From positions 1 through 45,867 of the forward strand of contig SIAU01000009.1 of assembly GCA_009691685.1 (NCBI GenBank): a DNA stretch of 45,867 nucleotides. Reading direction: 5' to 3'. The position numbers and the translations under genes were made by a program. Under the pieces are notes generated by a model. It was not told where the DNA came from, did not search any database, and worked only from the letters and a program-made list of their open reading frames with translations. Below, piece after piece: positions 1 through 8,092 of the stretch. How positions within the stretch are numbered: position 1 is the stretch's first letter; each line of letters starts with the position of its first letter. This stretch comes from Opitutales bacterium (GTDB lineage Bacteria > Verrucomicrobiota > Verrucomicrobiia > Opitutales > UBA953).

Positions 1-897
1 CACTACTATGATGAATTGCCGACGCAGGGTAATGAGCACGGTCAGGCTTTTCGTGATATCGCTCTTGAAGCTGAATTACTTAAGGCTGCTCATCAATTAG
101 GGATCGGTGCGCAGTTTGGCGGAAAGTGGTTTGCGTTAGATGTGAGAGTTATTCGTTTACCTCGTCACGGTGCCTCCTGTCCGATTGGCATGGGCGTATC
201 GTGTTCAGCCGATCGCAATGCCAAGGCGCGCATTGATAAAGACGGAATTTGGATTGAGCAGCTCGAAGAGAATCCCGGGAAATTTATTCCTGACGAATCA
301 AGAAAGCATCAAGATTCGTCTAAGGTAGTGGCGATTAATTTAAATCGCCCGATAAAAGAGATTTTAGCCGAACTTTCAAAATATCCAGTCACCACACGTT
401 TAGCATTAACCGGAACTTTGGTGGTGGCGCGGGATATTGCGCATGCCAAATTACGCGAACGTTTAGAACGTGGCGAAGGCTTACCTGAATATTTTAAGAA
501 CCATCCAGTTTATTATGCAGGTCCCGCCAAGACTCCCGTCGGTATGCCCTCGGGTTCGTTTGGACCGACGACGGCCGGACGCATGGACGGCTATGTTGAA
601 CTGTTTCAGAAAAACGGAGGCTCACTGATCATGATTGCCAAGGGTAATCGCACACAAATGGTAACTGACTCGTGTAAGAAGTATGGTGGATTTTATTTAG
701 GATCTATCGGTGGTCCCGCCGCGATTCTTGCCCAAGAGAATATCAAGAAGGTCGAAGTCATTGACTATCCAGAACAAGGTATGGAAGCCGTATGGAAAAT
801 TGAGGTCGTTAACTTCCCAGCGTTTATATTAGTGGATGATAAAGGGGTCGATTTCTTCCAAAATCTCCCCGCTGGTTGCGGAATCTGTGCACCTTAA
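1..897 (+). CDS. class I fumarate hydratase, C-terminal part (5' end outside the window)
   Basis: Interconverts fumarate and malate in the TCA cycle, using a [4Fe-4S] cluster as Lewis acid. The frame is open from base 1 ([14 protein letters not shown]...), so the gene starts upstream; the TTG at 16 is an internal codon. About 298 residues are visible of a family usually near 500-550. Visible class I marks are [17 protein letters not shown], which contains a probable cluster-ligand cysteine, and the C-terminal motifs [25 protein letters not shown] and [16 protein letters not shown]. The C-terminal lobe resembles the beta subunit of two-subunit fumarases and L-tartrate dehydratase, but the fused layout and GASCPIGM motif favour fumarase. 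It is followed 45 bases later by a secreted esterase with no clear terminator between. Confidence 0.93.
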   Translation, partial: HYYDELPTQGNEHGQAFRDIALEAELLKAAHQLGIGAQFGGKWFALDVRVIRLPRHGASCPIGMGVSCSADRNAKARIDKDGIWIEQLEENPGKFIPDESRKHQDSSKVVAINLNRPIKEILAELSKYPVTTRLALTGTLVVARDIAHAKLRERLERGEGLPEYFKNHPVYYAGPAKTPVGMPSGSFGPTTAGRMDGYVELFQKNGGSLIMIAKGNRTQMVTDSCKKYGGFYLGSIGGPAAILAQENIKKVEVIDYPEQGMEAVWKIEVVNFPAFILVDDKGVDFFQNLPAGCGICAP

Positions 898-942
898 TTA
901 TTGAGAGATTGACTAAGCAAAACCGACTAATTCCATTAGTTT

Positions 943-1953
943 ATGATTACTCCTAGTATTCTCTTAGTATCTTTATTGGCAGCGACTGCACCCACGGTAG
1001 AAACCCCCGCAGTAAAGCCCGTTGAACCCGTGGTGGCTAAAGTGGTCGCGAGCAAGACTTCCGAGCCCGCCTCCGAAGATACGCCAGCCGTTCTTAAAAA
1101 GAAGGTGGTTTATCCAACGACCGTTAAAGTGCAAAAAGACGTCGCTTTCTTGGGCGAAGCCCGAAAAGAAAAAGCAGATATTTTTACGCCACTGAATCAT
1201 GACATAAGCAAGCCACTGCCCGGTATCATCGTCATTCACGGCGGTGGATTTAATGACGGTGATAAAGCGCGAGGCCGTGAATTAAATATTTGCGAAAACT
1301 TAACACTCCAAGGTTACGTCTGCATGAGTATTAATTATAAGTTACGTCGAATGAAGAACCAAGTAACCTGGCCGCAAAGTGTTTATGATACGAAGGCGGC
1401 AGTTCGCTACATGCGAAAAGAAGCGAAGAATCTGGGTATCAATCCTGACAAAATTGGAGCGATCGGCTGTTCCGCGGGTATGAACCTATCTATGATGCTG
1501 GCCACCACTGGCCCCGCCGACGGATTCGATGTAGTTAAGGATGAGCCTTACCAAGACATCTCACCGAAGGTTTCATGTGCTATTGGTTTCTACGGTGCGG
1601 TGGATTTGATGAATTATCACGATATGAAGATGTTTGCGAAGACCCGCGCGGAAGCTCCTGAACTCTATAAGCGCGGATCTCCCATCTATTATATTGATGA
1701 TAAAGATCCGCCCATGTTGCTCGTGCATGGTACCGCAGATAAAACAGTGCCACTCAGTCAGAGTGAGACCTTCCTGCGTATCTCTAAGGAAAAAGGAGCT
1801 AATTGTGTACTAGAAGTTATCCCCGATGCTCCCCATACTTTTGATTTACAGCCCAAGCAGCGCGATTTACGTCCATTGGTCACCGCTTTTTTTGATCAAT
1901 ATTTGAAGGGCGAAAATCCAGCCGCTGAAAGCAAAGTACCTGCGACAAAGTAA
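943..1953 (+). CDS. secreted alpha/beta-hydrolase (acetyl-esterase/BD-FAE type)
   Basis: A 336-residue probable carboxyl-ester hydrolase, likely acting on acylated carbohydrates outside the cytoplasm. A hydrophobic N-terminal signal-like segment (about residues 4-16) is followed by a Pro/Val/Lys-rich linker to about residue 55. The hydrolase core shows the oxyanion motif HGGGF (99-103), nucleophile elbow GCSAG (Ser177), and the rest of the triad at Asp266 (TADKTVP) and His298 (PHTFDL). The next gene, an agarase-like glycoside hydrolase, starts 3 bases after the stop, so the two are probably co-transcribed and may act on the same glycan. A paralogue with the same motifs lies at 38455-39525. 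The substrate cannot be read from sequence. Confidence 0.85.
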   Translation: MITPSILLVSLLAATAPTVETPAVKPVEPVVAKVVASKTSEPASEDTPAVLKKKVVYPTTVKVQKDVAFLGEARKEKADIFTPLNHDISKPLPGIIVIHGGGFNDGDKARGRELNICENLTLQGYVCMSINYKLRRMKNQVTWPQSVYDTKAAVRYMRKEAKNLGINPDKIGAIGCSAGMNLSMMLATTGPADGFDVVKDEPYQDISPKVSCAIGFYGAVDLMNYHDMKMFAKTRAEAPELYKRGSPIYYIDDKDPPMLLVHGTADKTVPLSQSETFLRISKEKGANCVLEVIPDAPHTFDLQPKQRDLRPLVTAFFDQYLKGENPAAESKVPATK

Positions 1954-1956
1954 GTC

Positions 1957-3312
1957 ATGATTCGTTTAAGTATTTCTCTCCTCGGTATCGCTCTTGGGAC
2001 GTCGGTATTAAATGCGGAACAGCAAATTGAGGTAGCAAAGAAGCCTGGCGAAAAGTTCACGCTACAAAAGACGATAACCTTGGCGGATATGCCTCTGATT
2101 GAGGTGGATGGCGGCTTAGATCAGTTTGGCGGAATCATTGAGCCGAAGCAAAAGGCAACCGGTTTTTTCCGAACAGAAAAAATCAATGGCCGCTGGTGGA
2201 TTATTAATCCTGCGGGCGGTCGCTTTATTCATCGCGGAATTTCGTCAGTAAAGACAATCCCAACCGACGGTGCCCAAGCAGAACTAACTAAAAATTTTAA
2301 CACCAAGGAAGGTTGGGCCCGAGCCACGGCTACGCAGCTAATAGAATATGGATTTAATGGGACGGGTTCGTGGTCCGATGATGCTTCCTTGGAGTCGGTG
2401 GAGCCTCGGCTGGTTTCAACCAAGCTACTTTCCCTGATGGCGAGTTACGGAAAAACTAAAGGAGCAAAAATGGGTACAGGTAATATGTCTTATCCTGGTG
2501 ATTGTCCTCCCATATTTGATCCAGAGTTTGTCGATCATTGTAAAAAAGCGTCTCAGAAATTAATTAAAGACAAAAATAACCCCTGGCTCTTGGGCTATTT
2601 TACCGACAACGAGATGCCCTGGCGTTTGAATCTCTTGGATAAATTTCTCAAGCTCAGTAGTACTGATAGTGGACGTAAGGCAGCCGAAGCATGGTTAGTG
2701 AAAAATAAAGTCAGCCAGGAAAAGATTACCGACGATAGTCGTTACGCCTTTTTGGAGTATGCGGCTGATTATTATTTTAGAGTTACAACTACCGCGATCC
2801 GCGAGGTAGATCCTAATCATATGATTCTCGGTGCACGCTATCATAGCACTGCCTATAACTTTCCTCCTGTATTTACGGCCGCAGGCCGTTACTGTGATAT
2901 GATTTCCGTAAATTATTATCATGCCTGGACTCCCAGTAAGACCTTGATGGATATGTGGCTGAAGAATGCAAAAAAACCATTTATTATTACAGAATGGTAT
3001 GCCAAGGCAGAAGATAGTGGGATGGCTAACACGGGCGGTGCTGGCTGGCTCGTGCACACGCAAAAAGATCGTGGTCTCTATTATCAGAACTTCACGCTTT
3101 CACTCTTAAAGCATCCGGGTTGTGTCGGTTGGCATTGGTTTAAGTACGCCGATAACGATCCTGATGCTAAAGGAGTCGATCCCTCTAATTTAGATTCTAA
3201 CAAAGGAATCGTAACATCTCGCTATGTACCGTATCCGCCCTTGTTGGAAGCGATGCGTGAAGTCAATCAGCGCACCTACGGGCTGATTGAGGCCATGGAT
3301 AAGACGAAATAA
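1957..3312 (+). CDS. secreted clan GH-A glycoside hydrolase, agarase-like
   Basis: A 451-residue secreted enzyme with signal peptide at about residues 1-20 (cleavage near LNA-EQQ). The opening GFFRTEKINGRWWIINPAGG with a following RGISSVK stretch is typical of agarase-like (GH50-related) barrels. Two acidic residues stand at clan GH-A positions: Glu219 in YFTDNEMPW (acid/base) and Glu346 in IITEWYAK (nucleophile). GWHWFKYADNDP near the C-terminus is the usual late-barrel aromatic motif. At 451 residues it is shorter than many GH50 agarases, so the exact family and substrate (agar, porphyran or another galactan or glucan) are uncertain. It is coupled to the upstream esterase and is convergent with nuoA, the two stops being one base apart. 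Confidence 0.75.
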   Translation: MIRLSISLLGIALGTSVLNAEQQIEVAKKPGEKFTLQKTITLADMPLIEVDGGLDQFGGIIEPKQKATGFFRTEKINGRWWIINPAGGRFIHRGISSVKTIPTDGAQAELTKNFNTKEGWARATATQLIEYGFNGTGSWSDDASLESVEPRLVSTKLLSLMASYGKTKGAKMGTGNMSYPGDCPPIFDPEFVDHCKKASQKLIKDKNNPWLLGYFTDNEMPWRLNLLDKFLKLSSTDSGRKAAEAWLVKNKVSQEKITDDSRYAFLEYAADYYFRVTTTAIREVDPNHMILGARYHSTAYNFPPVFTAAGRYCDMISVNYYHAWTPSKTLMDMWLKNAKKPFIITEWYAKAEDSGMANTGGAGWLVHTQKDRGLYYQNFTLSLLKHPGCVGWHWFKYADNDPDAKGVDPSNLDSNKGIVTSRYVPYPPLLEAMREVNQRTYGLIEAMDKTK

Positions 3313-3313
3313 T

Positions 3314-3706
3314 TTACTTATCCCACTCGAGGGCACCGCGCTTAATTTCATAAGCGAGCCCCAGAACTAGAGTGAAGAGGAAAACGGAGGTGGCAGCGGT
3401 GATGGCAATGCCAGCAGCTAAAAACTCTCGGTAGACCAGAGCCCAAGGGACGAGAAAGACTACTTCGATATCAAAAAGAATGAAGAGCATGGCAGTCACG
3501 TAAAATTTAACCGCGAAACGTGGATGCACTTTGCCTTCAGCGGGCAGACCGCACTCGTAAGCTTTATCTTTAATATAATTTCCTTTAGCGCGTTGACCAA
3601 AGATGTGACTCGCCGCCAAAATGATAGCGGGCAACATGAGACCCAGTCCGGCTTGGATTAAGACCGGAAGGTAGGTTGATAATGTTTGGGCTTCAGCGAT
3701 GACCAT
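3314..3706 (-). CDS. nuoA: NADH-quinone oxidoreductase subunit A
   Basis: Small membrane subunit of respiratory complex I. Visible are three hydrophobic helices and the family motif KDKAYECGLP followed by RFAVKFYVTAMLFILFDIEVVFL. The start is placed at the ATG at 3706 (130 residues). The frame is open up to 3745, but that extension would lie inside the terminator hairpin at 3722-3753, and its sequence (MQLWPRAFSY) is not NuoA-like. No nuoB or other nuo gene follows: downstream is the convergent hydrolase gene. The gene therefore appears monocistronic, with only about 15 bases between the upstream operon's terminator and its start codon. Confidence 0.93.
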   Translation of the reverse strand: MVIAEAQTLSTYLPVLIQAGLGLMLPAIILAASHIFGQRAKGNYIKDKAYECGLPAEGKVHPRFAVKFYVTAMLFILFDIEVVFLVPWALVYREFLAAGIAITAATSVFLFTLVLGLAYEIKRGALEWDK

Positions 3707-3721
3707 TACAGATAGATACGA

Positions 3722-3753
3722 AAAAGCCCTTGGCCAAAGTTGCAAGGGCTTTT
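3722..3753 (-). terminator. rho-independent terminator of the ABC/GldG operon
   Basis: A perfect 11-bp inverted repeat (AAAAGCCCTTG at 3722-3732 and CAAGGGCTTTT at 3743-3753) with a 10-base loop. Read on the minus strand the stem ends in a run of T. It lies just after the DUF4340 stop codon and just before nuoA. Because the stem ends in A/T runs on both sides it could also act in the other direction. Confidence 0.85.
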
Positions 3754-3766
3754 GTAAAACACTTAA

Positions 3767-4732
3767 TTATTTGGTGTTTTCGGTGGGCGGACTTAATCTT
3801 TTATTAAGATCCGCTGTGGATGTCGGAATTTGCTCCATCAACCAGGAGGGGCAGAGGAACTCGGCTTTTTGACCCACTTGGTTGATTTTATTTTTGGGGT
3901 CTGAGTGTTGAACACGCACAAAGTATTTAGGCTCTTTGGATTCGGGATTAGTCTCCTTGGCCCAAGTGGTCGTGATAGATCCACCCTCAAATAAATCAAA
4001 AATGATGGCACTGGATTGTTTAAATGCCAGTTCGGTTGTGGTAATGCCTTTTCCTTGCGCATCCGTGATGCGCAGTGTCGCAAGATTGAGTACAAAGTCC
4101 TCTAACCAGGGATTTTCTTGGTCATTAAATTTTTTATCTTTGGCTGAGCGCACAAAGACAGTTTTTCCGTCCGCAAATTTAAAAGTCACACTTTTAACCT
4201 CTTCGGGTTTAATAGAATATAAAATAGGATTAATCCAAGTGGCGGGGTCTGCCTCGATGTATCCAGTGAAATTCGTGCGAATGGCCGAGGTTTCTCCCTG
4301 GATACGCATCGCATTTCCGAGCGCGTCATCGGTCGGCTTGCCTATTTCAGCGGCAAAGGTCTTTCCATTCTCACCGGTGATTAAAATTAAAGCGTCCGAC
4401 AAATTAAGCTTTTCGAGACGTTTGGGATTACTCGTGAGGAGGCCGAAGTTCTCGGTTTTTTGAAGAGAGGCGATTAAAGGGAGCAGGCGATTTTCGATAT
4501 CCGCAGGCAGATCAAATCGTTCTTTAACTACCCAAAGGCCATGGAGCTGCTCGATGGTCGATGTTTTTCCGCCGCTCTTAATCACAAGGCGGGCTGGGCG
4601 ATTAAGAATCTCGTTATCGATTAAGGGTTTAGTGACAGGTTTAACTTCGTCGCTCGATTTATTAAAATTTAAGACAACGAGGGTAATCAGTCCAAGCACC
4701 AGTGTGCCCACTAAGAGGGTTTTATTTCGCAT
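3767..4732 (-). CDS. DUF4340 domain protein, membrane-anchored
   Basis: A 321-residue protein with one N-terminal transmembrane anchor (about residues 5-23) and an extracytoplasmic region made of repeated beta-rich units of the DUF4340 type; residues 42-60 (NRPARLVIKSGGKTSTIEQ) and 177-197 (EEVKSVTFKFADGKTVFVRS) look like two such repeats. DUF4340 proteins commonly sit beside GldG-like ABC auxiliary proteins, as here, where the start lies 5 bases after the GldG stop. The biochemical role is unknown; the family association suggests a periplasmic part of an ABC-2 type envelope machine. It is the last gene before the terminator. Confidence 0.85.
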   Translation of the reverse strand: MRNKTLLVGTLVLGLITLVVLNFNKSSDEVKPVTKPLIDNEILNRPARLVIKSGGKTSTIEQLHGLWVVKERFDLPADIENRLLPLIASLQKTENFGLLTSNPKRLEKLNLSDALILITGENGKTFAAEIGKPTDDALGNAMRIQGETSAIRTNFTGYIEADPATWINPILYSIKPEEVKSVTFKFADGKTVFVRSAKDKKFNDQENPWLEDFVLNLATLRITDAQGKGITTTELAFKQSSAIIFDLFEGGSITTTWAKETNPESKEPKYFVRVQHSDPKNKINQVGQKAEFLCPSWLMEQIPTSTADLNKRLSPPTENTK

Positions 4733-4737
4733 AGAGA

Positions 4738-6612
4738 TTAGGCGCTTTTACGACGACGGTAGAGTGTGTAAAGTAGACCAAAGAGCGCGGCGATGGCAGG
4801 TCCAATGAGTAGATTGATAATTTGGAGTCGGCGCCCGAGGGAGTTGACGTCTTCGTTTAAGCCTCGGCGAATAATTCTCCGCTCTTCAGATAGTTTTTCT
4901 ATTTCTGTTTGGAATCGCTCGAGTTCTTTTTGTAATTCAGGGGTAATCACCAATCCTTTGGATAGATCTCCGCCTGAACGTTTTGATATTTCAGTAATCT
5001 TGGCACTCGCCACCTCAATACTTTTCTCGATCTGATCGAGTTTCGATTGGTATTTGATTTGGGCTTCGCGTTCTAAATTATTAACAACCTTAAAGGGACG
5101 AAGGGATGTGCCTTTAGCACGCAGGCTGACTAAGTCGTTACTACCACCCAAGCTTTCGAGTGCACTCACCACAAACTTCAGATTATCATTAATTTCCTCA
5201 GCAACGATTTGTCCGTTCATTTGTTTTTGTCGGACAGTAAATGGATCCAAAAGAAAATCGGAGTCGGCAACGACTAGTAATTTTCCAGGTTTGGCTGATT
5301 CTTTTAGATGCACAGTCTTAGAAGGCGCGTCGGGCTTTTTGTTATCGGTCGGTGCACCTAAGGGGAAGGCGGATGGGAAGTTTCCAGTAAACAGTGCGGC
5401 TAAAATTTTCGCTTCTTTATTCACAGCAAAACTAGCGGTAGTTTTTTCGAATGGTCCGGCATTCGCAATATTCGTAGCGACGGAACCCGAGGTGGCATTC
5501 TTTAGTGTAATTAAGGGCTCCATCTTGATCCGTTTTTCCGCCCCGGAAATTAAACTTATTTTGCCGGCTTCCATGAAAGAAATTTCGCGCAAGGAGGATA
5601 CCAATATGGAATCTTTGGCAAAAGATTCTGAGATGACCGAGAACGCGGCAGGATATTGGATGGGCTGTCCGCGCGAACCGCCAATCGCCAAGGAATGTTC
5701 CGCATCACCTGTCAGTGCTTCGATGTCGACGCTAACTCCCCAGGCCTTGAACAAGACGGGATCGCTCGCTGCGCCCATGGCCAGCATGGGAGAAACTTGA
5801 AAGGGCATGCCCCTTTGTTGGTATTTTTGGAAACGCGAGAGTGGGTCGACAGCGGCGAAGATGGAGCCACCGTTGAGAAGGAATTGATCTACCGAGTAGG
5901 CAAGTTTGTCGGAGAGATTATGCGGATGAATTAAAAGAACCACGCTAGTGTCTTTCGGTAATTCTTCGGATTGATTGCTTAAGGCGGTGACTTCGTAGGT
6001 CTGACTTAATTCGGAAATCAGAACATCGGCTGGGCCCGGCTCTTGTTGTCCACCTTGGGGTAGTCCGGTCGTGATGGCTAAAGTGCTAATCAGCGCGAGC
6101 TTGGGTCGATCCAGGCGCATCGCCGCAGTGATTAATTTGGAAAGATCGTACTCCAGGAATTTTTCGCGGCTCGGATCAAAAACATTAATTACCTTAATTG
6201 TGTCGGCCTGTTGAATGGTGAGTCCGAGGTAGGCCGTACCATTGAGTGCACCCATACCACTTAAGGCATAACGCTGGGCCCGTTGTTCTTCTTTGGTGTC
6301 GGGCTTGGGGTCGGTTAAAATTAACTTAATTTTTCCTTTAGAGGCGGCGACGTATTCGCGCAGAAGAACTTCGATCCGACGTGAGTAGCTCTCGAGGTAA
6401 GGACGCAATTTAACATCGGAGCGACTCGCGTAAAGTTCGAGCGTGATAGGCTCTTCGATTTTATTGATAATTTTAAGTGAACCTTCCGAGAGCGTGAAGG
6501 TGCGGTCCTCGGTGAGGTCGGCTCGTGGGCTGAGGGTGCTGACGAGAAGATTAACAAAGATGGCAGCGGCGATTACCGCAAAAATAGCCAAGCAGGTTTG
6601 GAGGCGTGACAT
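4738..6612 (-). CDS. GldG-family ABC transporter auxiliary protein
   Basis: A 624-residue protein with an N-terminal transmembrane helix (about 8-26), the conserved opening PRADLTEDRTFTLSEGS, a large extracytoplasmic ABC_transp_aux-type domain, a coiled-coil stretch at about 515-590, and a C-terminal transmembrane helix at about 598-617 ending in RRRKSA. This is the layout of GldG, which with GldA (ATPase) and GldF (permease) forms an ABC complex linked to gliding in Bacteroidetes. Homologues are widespread in non-gliding bacteria, where the substrate is unknown. The gene lies between the permease (6 bases upstream) and the DUF4340 gene. A long antisense frame over this gene looks like a codon-bias shadow. 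Confidence 0.88.
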   Translation of the reverse strand: MSRLQTCLAIFAVIAAAIFVNLLVSTLSPRADLTEDRTFTLSEGSLKIINKIEEPITLELYASRSDVKLRPYLESYSRRIEVLLREYVAASKGKIKLILTDPKPDTKEEQRAQRYALSGMGALNGTAYLGLTIQQADTIKVINVFDPSREKFLEYDLSKLITAAMRLDRPKLALISTLAITTGLPQGGQQEPGPADVLISELSQTYEVTALSNQSEELPKDTSVVLLIHPHNLSDKLAYSVDQFLLNGGSIFAAVDPLSRFQKYQQRGMPFQVSPMLAMGAASDPVLFKAWGVSVDIEALTGDAEHSLAIGGSRGQPIQYPAAFSVISESFAKDSILVSSLREISFMEAGKISLISGAEKRIKMEPLITLKNATSGSVATNIANAGPFEKTTASFAVNKEAKILAALFTGNFPSAFPLGAPTDNKKPDAPSKTVHLKESAKPGKLLVVADSDFLLDPFTVRQKQMNGQIVAEEINDNLKFVVSALESLGGSNDLVSLRAKGTSLRPFKVVNNLEREAQIKYQSKLDQIEKSIEVASAKITEISKRSGGDLSKGLVITPELQKELERFQTEIEKLSEERRIIRRGLNEDVNSLGRRLQIINLLIGPAIAALFGLLYTLYRRRKSA

Positions 6613-6618
6613 ATTAAA

Positions 6619-7380
6619 TTAGCGACGTTCGATGATGATGGTGCTTAAGCCTAGTCCACCGAAGGAGAGGGTTAAGAAATAAGCAACGGGTCTTAAATCA
6701 ACGAGACCGAGGGTGAATGGTTCGAGGTTACGCCAGAGTCCGAGGCGACGCACTTCTTCGATAATATTGCGGGAGAATAATCCACCAATAAATTCATCGA
6801 ATACACCGTAGCCGATAAGGACGAGAAGGAAGCAGGCCAAGAACCCGGTGACGAAAGCGATGACTTGGTTGCGGGTAAGCGCTGAAGCAATGGATGCGAT
6901 ACCAAGGCAAGCTCCCGCACAAAGTAGTGAGCCAAGGTAACCTGAAACGATTACGCCAACATCGGGGTCGCCGAGATAACCAATGGTAAAGGCAATCGGT
7001 AGGGTAATGAAAAGTGCGGTCGCCAGAAAAAGCCACGCGGCTAAGAATTTCCCCACTGCTACTTGCCAAACGGAAATGGGCCAGGTGAGTAAAAGTTCGA
7101 TGGTTCCTTGGCGACGCTCTTCGGCCCAGAGTCTCGCGCCAGCAGCGGGAGCGAGAAAAGCCCAGAGCCATGGATGATAGAGGAAGAATCGATCGAGATT
7201 AGCGACGCCCGCTTCGTAAATATTACCAACGAAGAACGCTAAAGAAATCGCGAAGGCGTTGAAGACGGATAGGAATACATAAGCCAGCGGCGTGCGGAAA
7301 TAACCGGCGAACTCGCGATTAAAAATTGCCCAGACCGCCGACGGCGCACTAGGGGTGGACGGAGAAGATTCAGAGGACAT
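6619..7380 (-). CDS. ABC-2 type permease (GldF-like)
   Basis: A 253-residue integral membrane protein with about six hydrophobic segments after a short Ser/Pro-rich N-terminus. The stretch LWAEERRQGTIELLLTWPIS is the typical cytoplasmic loop of ABC-2 permeases of the GldF/NosY kind. It follows the ATPase gene by 4 bases (stop TAA, then ATTT, then ATG) and precedes the GldG gene by 6. It should form the membrane channel of the complex with the neighbouring ATPase. The transported substrate is unknown. Confidence 0.9.
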   Translation of the reverse strand: MSSESSPSTPSAPSAVWAIFNREFAGYFRTPLAYVFLSVFNAFAISLAFFVGNIYEAGVANLDRFFLYHPWLWAFLAPAAGARLWAEERRQGTIELLLTWPISVWQVAVGKFLAAWLFLATALFITLPIAFTIGYLGDPDVGVIVSGYLGSLLCAGACLGIASIASALTRNQVIAFVTGFLACFLLVLIGYGVFDEFIGGLFSRNIIEEVRRLGLWRNLEPFTLGLVDLRPVAYFLTLSFGGLGLSTIIIERR

Positions 7381-7384
7381 AAAT

Positions 7385-8089
7385 TTAGGCAGTGAGTTTG
7401 CGGAAGACTTCGTTTAAGTCGGTGCCACGTTGGAGGAATTTTTCTTTAGATTCATCACAGCGTACTTCGCCGTGAGCGATGACAATGACGCGCGTACACA
7501 ACTCATCGATTTCTTCGAGGATATGAGTGGAGACGATGACGGCTTTCCGTGAGGCCATCTCTTTAAGAATGCGCCGCACTTCAAATTTTTGATTCGGGTC
7601 GAGTCCATCCGTCGGTTCATCTAAAATTAATACTTCAGGGTCGTGAATCACGGCTTGGGCGAATCCGAGGCGCATGCGGTAGCCTTTAGAAAGAGTATCG
7701 ACTGTTTGATGAGCGACTTCATTTAATCGGCAGAGCTCGAGGGTTTTCTTAACTCGTTCTGATGGATTGGGGAGATTGCGGAGGTCGGCTGCGAAACGTA
7801 AAAATTCTCTAACGGTCATTTCACCATAAGCAGGAGCACCTTCGGGGGAGTAGCCCAGGTGGGTTTTTGCTTCGATGGGATGAGCGGAAATATCGAAGCC
7901 GGCGACGATGGCCGCGCCGTGGTCGGCGCGCAGATGGCCGGCGATTAATTTCATCGTGGTCGATTTTCCGGCGCCATTGGGCCCGAGAAAGCCGACGACT
8001 TCACCACGTTCGACGGAAAAAGAAATACCGCGGACAGCGTGAATCGATCCGTAAGATTTTTTTAAATTTTTAACTTCGATGAGTGTCAT
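7385..8089 (-). CDS. ABC transporter ATP-binding protein (GldA/NatA-like)
   Basis: A 234-residue ATPase of an ABC-2 exporter. Walker A is GPNGAGKST (36-44), the signature is the variant LSKGYRMRLG (133-142) usual for GldA/CcmA-like subunits, Walker B is VLILDEPTDGLDP (153-165), and the switch histidine is in STH (187-189). It lies 3 bases after the MscS-family gene and 4 bases before the permease, so the five genes from 9154 to 3767 look like one operon. Confidence 0.93.
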   Translation of the reverse strand: MTLIEVKNLKKSYGSIHAVRGISFSVERGEVVGFLGPNGAGKSTTMKLIAGHLRADHGAAIVAGFDISAHPIEAKTHLGYSPEGAPAYGEMTVREFLRFAADLRNLPNPSERVKKTLELCRLNEVAHQTVDTLSKGYRMRLGFAQAVIHDPEVLILDEPTDGLDPNQKFEVRRILKEMASRKAVIVSTHILEEIDELCTRVIVIAHGEVRCDESKEKFLQRGTDLNEVFRKLTA

Positions 8090-8092
8090 AAA

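Noticed and set aside
3297-3323. 7-bp inverted repeat GGATAAG/CTTATCC across the convergent hydrolase and nuoA stops
   Set aside because: A/T-rich, 13-base loop, no T-run; too weak to call a terminator.
5054-5800. Long plus-strand open frame of 248 residues opposite the GldG gene
   Set aside because: It lies wholly antisense to a clear GldG-family gene, shows no family motif and looks like codon-bias shadow.
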